Part shown: positions 53,601 to 64,000 of the stretch, one piece after another
Layout of the letters: each line of letters opens with the position of its first letter
How positions within the stretch are numbered: the first letter of the stretch is position 1
NCBI GenBank assembly: GCA_947471745.1
Contig: CANJKZ010000174.1
Location: 2,208,001 to 2,272,000 of the forward strand
Source of the DNA: Closterium sp. Naga37s-1
Lineage: Eukaryota; Streptophyta; Zygnematophyceae; Desmidiales; Closteriaceae
DNA: 64,000 bases
Reading direction: 5' to 3'
The notes under the pieces: model-generated
Seen by the model: only the letters and a program-made list of their open reading frames with translations
Databases searched by the model: none
What the model was told of the DNA's origin: nothing
Position numbers and translations under genes: made by a program

Positions 53601-56600
53601 GTAAGAAGGACTCAAAAAGAGAAGGATATGGGGTGGGACAGGAGGAGGGGGGGTGGAAGAGAAGATTTCTGAGGCGCCTCAAAAATCGCCTCACAAATTT
53701 TGGGCGCCTCAAAAAAGGATTTGGGGTGGGAGAGGAGGAGGGGAGTGGAAGAGAAGCATGGGGAACGGGAGATGGGGGAACGGGAGATGGGGGAACGGGA
53801 GATGGGGGAACGGGAGATGGGGGAACGGGAGATGGGGGAACGGGAGATGGGGGAACGGGAGATGGGGAACGGGAGATGGGGGAACGGGAGATGGGGGAAC
53901 GGGAGATGGGGGAACGGGAGATGGGGGAACGGGAGATGGGGGAACGGGAGATGGGGGAACGGGAGATGGGGGAACGGGAGATGGGGGAACGGGAGATGGG
54001 GAACGGGAGATGGGGGAACGGGAGATGGGGGAACGGGAGATGGGGAACGGGAGATGGGGGAACGGGAGATGGGGGAACGGGAGATGGGGGAACGGGAGAT
54101 GGGGGAACGGGAGATGGGGGAACGGGAGATGGGGGAACGGGAGATGGGGAACGGGAGATGGGGGAACGGGAGATGGGGGAACGGGAGATGGGGGAACGGG
54201 AGATGGGGGAACGGGAGATGGGGGAACGGGAGATGGGGGAACGGGAGATGGGGGAACGGGAGATGGGGGAACGGGAGATGGGGGAACGGGAGATGGGGGA
54301 ACGGGAGATGGGGGAACGGGAGATGGGGGAACGGGAGATGGGGGAACGGGAGATGGGGGAACGGGAGATGGGGGAACGGGAGATGGGGGAACGGGAGATG
54401 GGGGAACGGGAGATGGGGGAACGGGAGATGGGGGAACGGGAGATGGGGGAACGGGAGATGGGGGAACGGGAGATGGGGGAACGGGAGATGGGGGAACGGG
54501 AGATGGGGGAACGGGAGATGGGGGAACGGGAGATGGGGGAACGGGAGATGGGGGAACGGGAGATGGGGGAACGGGAGATGGGGGAACGGGAGATGGGGGA
54601 ACGGGAGATGGGGGAACGGGAGATGGGGGAACGGGAGATGGGGGAACGGGAGATGGGGGAACGGGAGATGGGGGAACGGGAGATGGGGGAACGGGAGATG
54701 GGGGAACGGGAGATGGGGGAACGGGAGATGGGGGAACGGGAGATGGGGGAACGGGAGATGGGGGAACGGGAGATGGGGGAACGGGAGATGGGGAACGGGA
54801 GATGGGGGAACGGGAGATGGGGGAACGGGAGATGGGGGAACGGGAGATGGGGGAACGGGAGATGGGGGAACGGGAGATGGGGGAACGGGAGATGGGGGAA
54901 CGGGAGATGGGGGAACGGGAGATGGGGGAACGGGAGATGGGGAACGGGAGATGGGGGAACGGGAGATGGGGGAACGGGAGATGGGGGAACGGGAGATGGG
55001 GAACGGGAGATGGGGGAACGGGAGATGGGGAACGGGAGATGGGGGAACGGGAGATGGGGGAACGGGAGATGGGGGAACGGGAGATGGGGGAACGGAGATG
55101 GGGGAACGGGAGATGGGGGAACGGGAGATGGGGGAACGGGAGATGGGGGAACGGGAGATGGGGGAACGGGAGATGGGCGGGAACGGGAGATGGGGGAACG
55201 GGAGATGGGGGAACGGGAGATGGGGGAACGGGAGATGGGGGAACGGGAGATGGGGGAACGGGAGATGGGGGAACGGGAGATGGGGGAACGGGAGATGGGG
55301 GAACGGGAGATGGGGGAACGGGAGATGGGGGAACGGGAGATGGGGGAACGGGAGATGGGGGAACGGGAGATGGGGAACGGGAGATGGGGGAACGGGAGAT
55401 GGGGGAACGGGAGATGGGGGAACGGGAGATGGGGGAACGGGAGATGGGGGAACGGGAGATGGGGGAACGGGAGATGGGGGAACGGGAGATGGGGGAACGG
55501 GAGATGGGGGAACGGGAGATGGGGGAACGGGAGATGGGGGAACGGGAGATGGGGGAACGGGAGATGGGGGAACGGGAGATGGGGGAACGGGAGATGGGGG
55601 AACGGGAGATGGGGGAACGGGAGATGGGGGAACGGGAGATGGGGGAACGGGAGATGGGGGAACGGGAGATGGGGGAACGGGAGATGGGGGAACGGGAGAT
55701 GGGGGAACGGGAGATGGGGGAACGGGAGATGGGGGAACGGGAGATGGGGGAACGGGAGATGGGGGAACGGGAGATGGGGGAACGGGAGATGGGGGAACGG
55801 GAGATGGGGGAACGGGAGATGGGGGAACGGGAGATGGGGGGAACGGAGATGGGGGAACGGGAGATGGGGGAACGGGAGATGGGGGAACGGGAGATGGGGG
55901 AACGGGAGATGGGGGAACGGGAGATGGGGGAACGGGAGATGGGGGAACGGGAGATGGGGGAACGGGAGATGGGGGAACGGGAGATGGGGAACGGGGAGAT
56001 GGGGAACGGGAGATGGGGGAACGGGAGATGGGGGGAACGGGAGATGGGGGAACGGGAGATGGGGGAACGGGAGATGGGGGAACGGGAGATGGGGGAACGG
56101 GAGATGGGGGAACGGGAGATGGGGGAACGGGAGATGGGGGAACGGGAGATGGGGGAACGGGAGATGGGGGAACGGGAGATGGGGGAACGGGAGATGGGGG
56201 AACGGGAGATGGGGGGAACGGGAGATGGGGGAACGGGAGATGGGGGAACGGGAGATGGGGGAACGGGAGATGGGGGAACGGGAGATGGGGGAACGGGAGA
56301 TGGGGGAACGGGACGGGAGATGGGGGAACGGGAGATGGGGGAACGGGAGATGGGGGAGACGGGAGAGGGGGAAAGGGAGATGGGGGAACGGGAGATGGGG
56401 GAACGGGAGATGGGGAACGGGAGATGGGGGAACGGAGATGGGGGAACGGGAGATGGGGGAACGGGCGATGGGGAACGGAGATGGGGAACGGGAGATGGGG
56501 AACGGGAGATGGGGGAACGGTGAGATGGGGGAACGGAGATTGGGGGGAACGGGAGATGGGGAACGGGAGAGAGATGGGGGAACGGGAGATGGGGGAACGG

Positions 56601-58167
56601 GAGATGGGGGAACGGGAGATGGGGGAACGGGAGATGGGGGAACGGGAGATGGGGGAACGGGAGATGGGGGAACGGGAGATGGGGGAACGGGAGATGGGGG
56701 AACGGGAGATGGGGGAACGGGAGATGGGGGAACGGGAGATGGGGGAACGGGAGATGGGGGAACGGGAGATGGGGGAACGGGAGATGGGGGAACGGGAGAT
56801 GGGGGAACGGGAGATGGGGGAACGGGAGATGGGGGAACGGGAGATGGGGGAACGCTTGTAATGTGCTTTGAACGCAAGGAAGAATACGAGATAAGTCCGA
56901 AATTAGCACAAACGGATGAGAGAGGAAAGGATATTATGTTCGCATTTGCAAAGAGCTGTTTCCCCCCACCTGCGGCAGCACGGCGAGGCCCAGAACGCCA
57001 ATCACGTCCTGCCACGTGTCCCACAGGGGCTGGGGAAGGCGACGGGTGAAGCGCAGGCAGTTGACGGCACAGCCGAGCAGCAGGTAGGCCGCCACTGCTG
57101 TGAATGCTGGTGGCGGCATGAACCCCGCTAGGTACACTTGGGAGAGCAGGATGGCTGTGGAGGCTGCTCCCACTACCTGATAGAGGGAGTAGTAAGAAGA
57201 GGGGGGTAAGGGAAGAGGACAGGGGAAAGGCGGTGACAGCACAGGCGAGCAGCAGATAGGCCACCACTGCTGTGAACGCTGGGGGCGGCATGAACCCCGC
57301 TATGAAGAGTTGGGAGAGGAGGACGGCTGTGGAGGCCGCTCCTACCACCTGGCAAGGGGGGGCGGGGTTGGTGCGGTGGTGAGGGGTGGGAGAGTAGGTG
57401 ATAGGCGGCCACGGCTGTGAATGCTGGTGGCGGCATGAACCCCGCAAGGTAGACCTTAGAGAGGAGGACGGCCGTGGAGGCTTCTCCTACCACCTGGCAC
57501 GGGGAGGGGGTAAGGGGCGGGAGGGGGAAGTGGAGAAGGGGGGGAGGATAGGGGGTGGAAGGGGGAGGATGGTGGTTGAGGGCGGAGAGTGCTGGTGGCG
57601 GCGTGTGATTCGTATCGCAGGCAGATGATGGTGAGCGGTGGTGAGCGGTGGTGTGGGCATGCAGCCCACAAGGAAGATGTGGTCAAGGAGAAAGGCTGTG
57701 GAGGAGGCTCCTACTGCTGCCTGATAGACAGGGGGGGGAAGGGAGGGCGAGGGCGAGGGCACGGGGAGTGCATTCGAAGCACATGAAGGAGGCACAAGGA
57801 GGCATGCATGCAGCAGGCTTCATGTTTCCTGCTGCATTTACAGCACATGCAGTGCAGGCATTTGAGGCGCCTAAAAAATGCAGTGAAGGCATACGTGATG
57901 ACTTCTCAGGCGCGTCAAAGGTCCGAAACAATGCAGTGAAGGCATACGTGATGACTTCTCAGGCGCGTCAAAGGTCCGAAACAATGCAGTGCAGGCATGT
58001 GTGGTGAACACGTGGGCAAGACAACGGCTGCTGAGCTCCTACTTGGGTGGGGGTTCCCTCCCTTCCCACCGCAGTGAAGCAGGAGAGCAGCAGCATGTTG
58101 CCCAGCAGGAGAGCAGCAGCATGTTGCCCAGGAAGCATGCCGGTGACATGCGGTGTGTATGTGGTGC
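50634..58167 (-). CDS. MEX1: MEX1-like plastid maltose exporter, 3' five exons (N-terminus not seen)
   Basis: Exons: 58167-58043, 57176-56970, 53422-53234, 51954-51839, 50844-50634, all GT-AG with agreeing phases, giving about 280 residues. MEX1 carries maltose from starch breakdown out of the chloroplast through the inner envelope. The match to Arabidopsis MEX1 is continuous: [77 protein letters not shown] and [12 protein letters not shown], with the stop at 50634-50636. Several hydrophobic helices are evident. The transit peptide and first helices should lie upstream of 58167, where tandem arrays and a copia fragment fill the window, so the 5' end is unassigned. Introns are long and hold arrays and exon-edge copies; 50845-51757 shows nothing else. 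Confidence 0.9.
51757..51800 (-). repeat. Copy of part of the MEX1-like fourth exon, downstream
   Basis: About 37 bp around GCACCATGAGGCCGTTGCCC repeats 51861-51895, just past that exon's donor. Confidence 0.85.
52015..52340 (-). repeat. Three decayed upstream copies of the MEX1-like fourth exon's 5' edge
   Basis: Copies at about 52020-52090 (very close to 51954-51885, including the acceptor), 52165-52215 and 52275-52332 encode variants of [15 protein letters not shown]. The intron upstream (52341-53233) shows only G/A-rich runs and short palindromes. Confidence 0.85.
52152..52169. repeat. Short palindrome TTTTGAGGCGCCTCAAA
   Basis: A perfect TTTGAGGCGCCTCAAA dyad in a MEX1-like intron; a member of the dispersed palindrome family. 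Confidence 0.7.
53041..53057. repeat. Short palindrome TTTGAGTCGACTCAAA
   Basis: Same arms as the other members but with TCGA in the centre. Weaker relatives (TTTGAGAATTCTGAAA and similar) surround it between 52880 and 53115. Confidence 0.7.
53667..53712. repeat. Two short palindromes of the TGAGGCGCCTCA type
   Basis: TGAGGCGCCTCA at 53670-53681 and TGGGCGCCTCA at 53701-53711, just before the 15-bp array. Confidence 0.7.
53757..56853. repeat. 15-bp G-rich array, about 206 copies, in a MEX1-like intron
   Basis: The unit GGGGGAACGGGAGAT has scattered one-base-shorter variants (GGGGAACGGGAGAT) and a few irregular units near 55830, 55985 and 56290-56570. Being five codons long, it leaves most frames open for hundreds of codons ([15 protein letters not shown]; opposite strand [10 protein letters not shown]). 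These are not genes. The array fills most of the intron between exons ending at 56970 and starting at 53422. Confidence 0.97.
57230..57730 (-). repeat. Three upstream copies of the MEX1-like second exon's 5' part
   Basis: Copies at about 57235-57352, 57400-57492 and 57585-57722 encode variants of [23 protein letters not shown]. Each has an acceptor-like CAG or CCAG at the equivalent place, but none keeps the rest of the exon and its donor. They precede the used exon 57176-56970. Confidence 0.88.
57861..57876. repeat. Short palindrome TTTGAGGCGCCTAAAA
   Basis: A member of the dispersed family. Two weaker relatives (CTCAGGCGCGTCAAAG) follow in a direct duplication at about 57906 and 57957. Confidence 0.6.
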
Positions 58168-58170
58168 CTG

Positions 58171-58478
58171 CACCAGGCATTACCTGCACCACGCATTACC
58201 TGCACCACGCATTACCTGCACCACGCATTACCTGCACCACGCATTACCTGCACCACGCATTACCTGCACCACGCATTATCTGCACCACGCATTACCTGCA
58301 CCACGCATTACCTGCACCACGCATTACCTGCACCACGCATTACCTGCACCACGCATTACCTCCACCACGCATTACCTGCACCACGCATTACCTGCACCAC
58401 GCATTACCTGCACCACGCATTGCCTGCACCACGCATTGCCTGCACCACGCATTGCCTGCACCACACATTACCTGCACG
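58171..58478 (-). repeat. 16-bp minisatellite with splice-site-like core, about 19 copies
   Basis: On the gene strand the unit reads CGTGGTGCAGGTAATG. It includes GGTGCAG, identical to the acceptor of the MEX1-like exon that starts at 58167, and CAGGTAATG, which fits a donor. The array abuts that exon. Confidence 0.9.
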
Positions 58479-58486
58479 AGGCAAGC

Positions 58487-61400
58487 AGAGAGGAGGCAGG
58501 TGAAGATGCCCGGCATGAGAGGAGTATGAGGAGGCAGGTGAAGATGCCCGGCATGAGAGGAGTATGAGGAGGCAGGTGAAGATGCCCGGCATGAGAGGAG
58601 TATGAGGAGGCAGGTGAAGATGCCCGGCATGAGAGGAGTATGAGGAGGCAGGTGAAGATGCCCGGCATGAGAGGAGTATGAGGAGGCAGGTGAAGATGCC
58701 CGGCATGAGAGGAGTATGAGGAGGCAGGTGAAGATGCCCGGCATGAGAGGAGTATGAGGAGGCAGGTGAAGATGCCCGGCATGAGAGGAGTATGAGGAGG
58801 CAGGTGAAGATGCCCGGCATGAGAGGAGTATGAGGAGGCAGGTGAAGATGCCCGGCATGAGAGGAGTATGAGGAGGCAGGTGAAGATGCCCGGCATGAGA
58901 GGAGTATGAGGAGGCAGGTGAAGATGCCCGGCATGAGAGGAGTATGAGGAGGCAGGTGAAGATGCCCGGCATGAGAGGAGTATGAGGAGGCAGGTGAAGA
59001 TGCCCGGCATGAGAGGAGTATGAGGAGGCAGGTGAAGATGCCCGGCATGAGAGGAGTATGAGGAGGCAGGTGAAGATGCCCGGCATGAGAGGAGTATGAG
59101 GAGGCAGGTGAAGATGCCCGGCATGAGAGGAGTATGAGGAGGCAGGTGAAGATGCCCGGCATGAGAGGAGTATGAGGAGGCAGGTGAAGATGCCCGGCAT
59201 GAGAGGAGTATGAGGAGGCAGGTGAAGATGCCCGGCATGAGAGGAGTATGAGGAGGCAGGTGAAGATGCCCGGCATGAGAGGGGTATGAGGAGGCAGGTG
59301 AAGATGCCCGGCATGAGAGGAGTATGAGGAGGCAGGTGAAGATGCCCGGCATGAGAGGGGTATGAGGAGGCAGGTGAAGATGCCCGGCATGAGAGGAGTA
59401 TGAGGAGGCAGGTGAAGATGCCCGGCATGAGAGGAGTATGAGGAGGCAGGTGAAGATGCCCGGCATGAGAGGAGTATGAGGAGGCAGGTGAAGATGCCCG
59501 GCATGAGAGGAGTATGAGGAGGCAGGTGAAGATGCCCGGCATGAGAGGAGTATGAGGAGGCAGGTGAAGATGCCCGGCATGAGAGGAGTATGAGGAGGCA
59601 GGTGAAGATGCCCGGCATGAGAGGAGTATGAGGAGGCAGGTGAAGATGCCCGGCATGAGAGGAGTATGAGGAGGCAGGTGAAGATGCCCGGCATGAGAGG
59701 AGTATGAGGAGGCAGGTGAAGATGCCCGGCATGAGAGGAGTATGAGGAGGCAGGTGAAGATGCCCGGCATGAGAGGAGTATGAGGAGGCAGGTGAAGATG
59801 CCCGGCATGAGAGGAGTATGAGGAGGCAGGTGAAGATGCCCGGCATGAGAGGAGTATGAGGAGGCAGGTGAAGATGCCCGGCATGAGAGGAGTATGAGGA
59901 GGCAGGTGAAGATGCCCGGCATGAGAGGGGTATGAGGAGGCAGGTGAAGATGCCCGGCATGAGAGGAGTATGAGGAGGCAGGTGAAGATGCCCGGCATGA
60001 GAGGAGTATGAGGAGGCAGGTGAAGATGCCCGGCATGAGAGGGGTATGAGGAGGCAGGTGAAGATGCCCGGCATGAGAGGAGTATGAGGAGGCAGGTGAA
60101 GATGCCCGGCATGAGAGGAGTATGAGGAGGCAGGTGAAGATGCCCGGCATGAGAGGAGTATGAGGAGGCAGGTGAAGATGCCCGGCATGAGAGGAGTATG
60201 AGGAGGCAGGTGAAGATGCCCGGCATGAGAGGAGTATGAGGAGGCAGGTGAAGATGCCCGGCATGAGAGGAGTATGAGGAGGCAGGTGAAGATGCCCGGC
60301 ATGAGAGGAGTATGAGGAGGCAGGTGAAGATGCCCGGCATGAGAGGAGTATGAGGAGGCAGGTGAAGATGCCCGGCATGAGAGGAGTATGAGGAGGCAGG
60401 TGAAGATGCCCGGCATGAGAGGAGTATGAGGAGGCAGGTGAAGATGCCCGGCATGAGAGGAGTATGAGGAGGCAGGTGAAGATGCCCGGCATGAGAGGAG
60501 TATGAGGAGGCAGGTGAAGATGCCCGGCATGAGAGGAGTATGAGGAGGCAGGTGAAGATGCCCGGCATGAGAGGAGTATGAGGAGGCAGGTGAAGATGCC
60601 CGGCATGAGAGGAGTATGAGGAGGCAGGTGAAGGTGCCCGGCATGAGAGGCGTATGAGGAGGCAGGTGAAGATGCCCGGCATGAGAGGCGTATGAGGAGG
60701 CAGGTGAAGATGCCCGGCATGAGAGGAGTATGAGGAGGCAGGTGAAGATGCCCGGCATGAGAGGAGTATGAGGAGGCAGGTGAAGATGCCCGGCATGAGA
60801 GGCGTATGAGGAGGCAGGTGAAGATGCCCGGCATGAGAGGCGTATGAGGAGGCAGGTGAAGATGCCCGGCATGAGAGGAGTATGAGGAGGCAGGTGAAGA
60901 TGCCCGGCATGAGAGGAGTATGAGGAGGCAGGTGAAGATGCCCGGCATGAGAGGAGTATGAGGAGGCAGGTGAAGATGCCCGGCATGAGAGGAGTATGAG
61001 GAGGCAGGTGAAGATGCCCGGCATGAGAGGAGTATGAGGAGGCAGGTGAAGATGCCCGGCATGAGAGGAGTATGAGGAGGCAGGTGAAGATGCCCGGCAT
61101 GAGAGGAGTATGAGGAGGCAGGTGAAGATGCCCGGCATGAGAGGAGTATGAGGAGGCAGGTGAAGATGCCCGGCATGAGAGGAGTATGAGGAGGCAGGTG
61201 AAGATGCCCGGCATGAGAGGAGTATGAGGAGGCAGGTGAAGATGCCCGGCATGAGAGGAGTATGAGGAGGCAGGTGAAGATGCCCGGCATGAGAGGAGTA
61301 TGAGGAGGCAGGTGAAGATGCCCGGCATGAGAGGAGTATGAGGAGGCAGGTGAAGCTGCCCGGCATGAGAGGAGTATGAGGAGGCAGGTGAAGATGCCCG

Positions 61401-63352
61401 GCATGAGAGGAGTATGAGGAGGCAGGTGAAGGTGCCCGGCATGAGAGGCGTATGAGGAGGCAGGTGAAGGTGCCCGGCATGAGAGGAGTATGAGGAGGCA
61501 GGTGAAGATGCCCGGCATGAGAGGCGTATGAGGAGGCAGGTGAAGGTGCCCGGCATGAGAGGCGTATGAGGAGGCAGGTGAAGATGCCCGGCATGAGAGG
61601 AGTATGAGGAGGCAGGTGAAGGTGCCCGGCATGAGAGGCGTATGAGGAGGCAGGTGAAGATGCCCGGCATGAGAGGAGTATGAGGAGGCAGGTGAAGATG
61701 CCCGGCATGAGAGGAGTATGAGGAGGCAGGTGAAGATGCCCGGCATGAGAGGCGTATGAGGAGGCAGGTGAAGATGCCCGGCATGAGAGGAGTATGAGGA
61801 GGCAGGTGAAGATGCCCGGCATGAGAGGAGTATGAGGAGGCAGGTGAAGATGCCCGGCATGAGAGGCGTATGAGGAGGCAGGTGAAGATGCCCGGCATGA
61901 GAGGAGTATGAGGAGGCAGGTGAAGATGCCCGGCATGAGAGGGGTATGAGGAGGCAGGTGAAGATGCCCGGCATGAGAGGAGTATGAGGAGGCAGGTGAA
62001 GATGCCCGGCATGAGAGGAGTATGAGGAGGCAGGTGAAGATGCCCGGCATGAGAGGAGTATGAGGAGGCAGGTGAAGATGCCCGGCATGAGAGGAGTATG
62101 AGGAGGCAGGTGAAGATGCCCGGCATGAGAGGAGTATGAGGAGGCAGGTGAAGATGCCCGGCATGAGAGGAGTATGAGGAGGCAGGTGAAGATGCCCGGC
62201 ATGAGAGGAGTATGAGGAGGCAGGTGAAGATGCCCGGCATGAGAGGAGTATGAGGAGGCAGGTGAAGATGCCCGGCATGAGAGGAGTATGAGGAGGCAGG
62301 TGAAGATGCCCGGCATGAGAGGAGTATGAGGAGGCAGGTGAAGATGCCCGGCATGAGAGGAGTATGAGGAGGCAGGTGAAGATGCCCGGCATGAGAGGAG
62401 TATGAGGAGGCAGGTGAAGATGCCCGGCATGAGAGGAGTATGAGGAGGCAGGTGAAGATGCCCGGCATGAGAGGAGTATGAGGAGGCAGGTGAAGATGCC
62501 CGGCATGAGAGGAGTATGAGGAGGCAGGTGAAGATGCCCGGCATGAGAGGAGTATGAGGAGGCAGGTGAAGATGCCCGGCATGAGAGGAGTATGAGGAGG
62601 CAGGTGAAGATGCCCGGCATGAGAGGAGTATGAGGAGGCAGGTGAAGATGCCCGGCATGAGAGGAGTATGAGGAGGCAGGTGAAGATGCCCGGCATGAGA
62701 GGAGTATGAGGAGGCAGGTGAAGATGCCCGGCATGAGAGGAGTATGAGGAGGCAGGTGAAGATGCCCGGCATGAGAGGAGTATGAGGAGGCAGGTGAAGA
62801 TGCCCGGCATGAGAGGAGTATGAGGAGGCAGGTGAAGATGCCCGGCATGAGAGGAGTATGAGGAGGCAGGTGAAGATGCCCGGCATGAGAGGAGTATGAG
62901 GAGGCAGGTGAAGATGCCCGGCATGAGAGGAGTATGAGGAGGCAGGTGAAGATGCCCGGCATGAGAGGAGTATGAGGAGGCAGGTGAAGATGCCCGGCAT
63001 GAGAGGAGTATGAGGAGGCAGGTGAAGATGCCCGGCATGAGAGGAGTATGAGGAGGCAGGTGAAGATGCCCGGCATGAGAGGAGTATGAGGAGGCAGGTG
63101 AAGATGCCCGGCATGAGAGGAGTATGAGGAGGCAGGTGAAGATGCCCGGCATGAGAGGAGTATGAGGAGGCAGGTGAAGATGCCCGGCATGAGAGGAGTA
63201 TGAGGAGGCAGGTGAAGATGCCCGGCATGAGAGGAGTATGAGGAGGCAGGTGAAGATGCCCGGCATGAGAGGAGTATGAGGAGGCAGGTGAAGATGCCCG
63301 GCATGAGAGGAGTATGAGGAGGCAGGTGAAGATGCCCGGCATGAGAGGAGTA
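58487..63352. repeat. 38-bp satellite-like array, about 128 copies
   Basis: The unit starts AGGAGGCAGGTGAAGATGCC and contains GGCATGAGAGGAGTATG. It is extremely regular over 4.87 kb. Variants (GGCGTATG, GGGGTATG, AAGGTGCCC) cluster mostly between 59280 and 61930, while the two ends are nearly uniform. The minus strand has no stop in any of its three frames across the array, giving three false frames of about 1,600 codons. The right end joins a copia fragment without a spacer. Confidence 0.97.
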
Positions 63353-64000
63353 CGAGTTGCACTCTCTGGACTTCAGCACAGCTTTCCTGCAGGGCAGCCT
63401 GCATGAGGAGATCTGGTTGCGCCGCCCACCTGGTTTCACTGAGTCTTTTCCTGCTGGTACTCAGTGGAGTCTTCGGCGGCCAGTCTACGGTCTCCGCCAG
63501 GCGCCTCGCGAGTGGCACGACACACTGAGGACTACACTTGCGGCTCTTGGGTTTGCTCCTTCTACTGCTGACCCGTCGCTGTTTCTACGCACCGACACCT
63601 CGCTGCCGCCGTTCTACGCCCTTGTCTATATCGACGACCTCATCTTTGCCACTGCTGACACTGAGGCACTGACCCTTGTGAAGTCGGAGCTGCAGAAGAG
63701 ACAGACCTGCACTGACCTATTTGAACTGCGCAACTATCTTAGCTTGCAGATCACCCGGGACACAGCTCAGCGCACCATTACCCTGACTCAGTCACACATG
63801 GTGCACCAGGTCCTTCAGCGTTTTGGCTTCCAGTTCTCCTCGCCACAGCTCACTCCTCTGTCTACCAGCCACTCCCTCTCAGCTCCACCTTCGGACGAGT
63901 CCGTAGAGCCGAGTGGTCCATACCCATAGCTTGTGGGTTGCCTCATGTACCTGATGACGTGCACTCGACCCGACCTCGCGTACCCTCTCAGCCTCCTGGC
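63353..64000 (+). mobile_element. Copia fragment D: reverse transcriptase onward, broken, runs off the window
   Basis: Plus-strand sequence of the same copia lineage begins inside the reverse-transcriptase region (LHSLDFSTAFLQGS), passes the YIDD box (about 63630) and continues towards RNase H at the window edge. Its 5' part is missing: the 38-bp array stands directly against it. At least one break is present in the visible part. LTRs and age cannot be judged here. Confidence 0.9.

Noticed and set aside
53344-57447. Open frames of 950-1,370 codons on both strands
   Set aside because: They follow the 15-bp G-rich array (GEREM, GTGDG, PSPVP). Several frames on both strands are open at once and the true MEX1-like exons flank the array.
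58388-63518. Three minus-strand open frames of 1,600-1,700 codons
   Set aside because: They are the same 38-bp repeat read in three frames. The unit has no stop on that strand and the products are pure 38-residue repeats with no family match.

Overview
This is nuclear DNA from a green-lineage eukaryote, most likely a streptophyte alga or early-diverging land plant. The host genes are split by many short GT-AG introns. Two of them are plant-type: a core alpha-1,3-fucosyltransferase-like gene and a MEX1-like plastid maltose exporter. The Ty1/copia elements have plant-style tRNA-Met primer sites. My guess at a zygnematophyte such as Closterium rests on repeat style alone and is unproven. No rRNA, tRNA, CRISPR or bacterial-type operon was found.

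Layout. 1-905: the 3' end of a degenerate hAT transposon. 1050-6421 (-): a seven-exon GT10 fucosyltransferase-like gene with a small hAT-type MITE in one intron. 6422-7178: a shared head-to-head promoter interval. 7179-16931 (+): a fourteen-exon WDR12/YTM1 gene for ribosome biogenesis. 17375-18034 (-): an intronless small heat-shock protein. 18553-20216: a short non-autonomous LTR element with identical LTRs. 20779-39522: one hAT transposon (8-bp target duplication, matching ends) split by two full-length copia elements (A and B); B itself holds a 138-bp solo-LTR-like insert. 40044-47439: copia element C, young and apparently whole. 47440-50630: mostly minisatellites plus a 172-bp hairpin-rich dispersed repeat. 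50634-58167 (-): the 3' five exons of a MEX1-like gene, with a 3.1-kb G-rich 15-bp array in one intron. 58487-63352: about 128 copies of a 38-bp unit. 63353-64000 (+): a copia fragment running off the window.

The host genes do not form a pathway. They are a Golgi glycosylation-type enzyme, a 60S ribosome assembly factor, a chaperone and a plastid sugar transporter. What links the three split genes is structural. Nearly every exon has one to several decayed tandem copies of its edge beside it, and at least three minisatellites have a unit that spans a splice site. A family of short palindromes with TTTGAG/CTCAAA arms is also scattered through the host-gene parts and was not noticed inside the large transposons.

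Exon coordinates for the three split genes come from matching reading phases and remembered family sequences. They are models, not transcript data.
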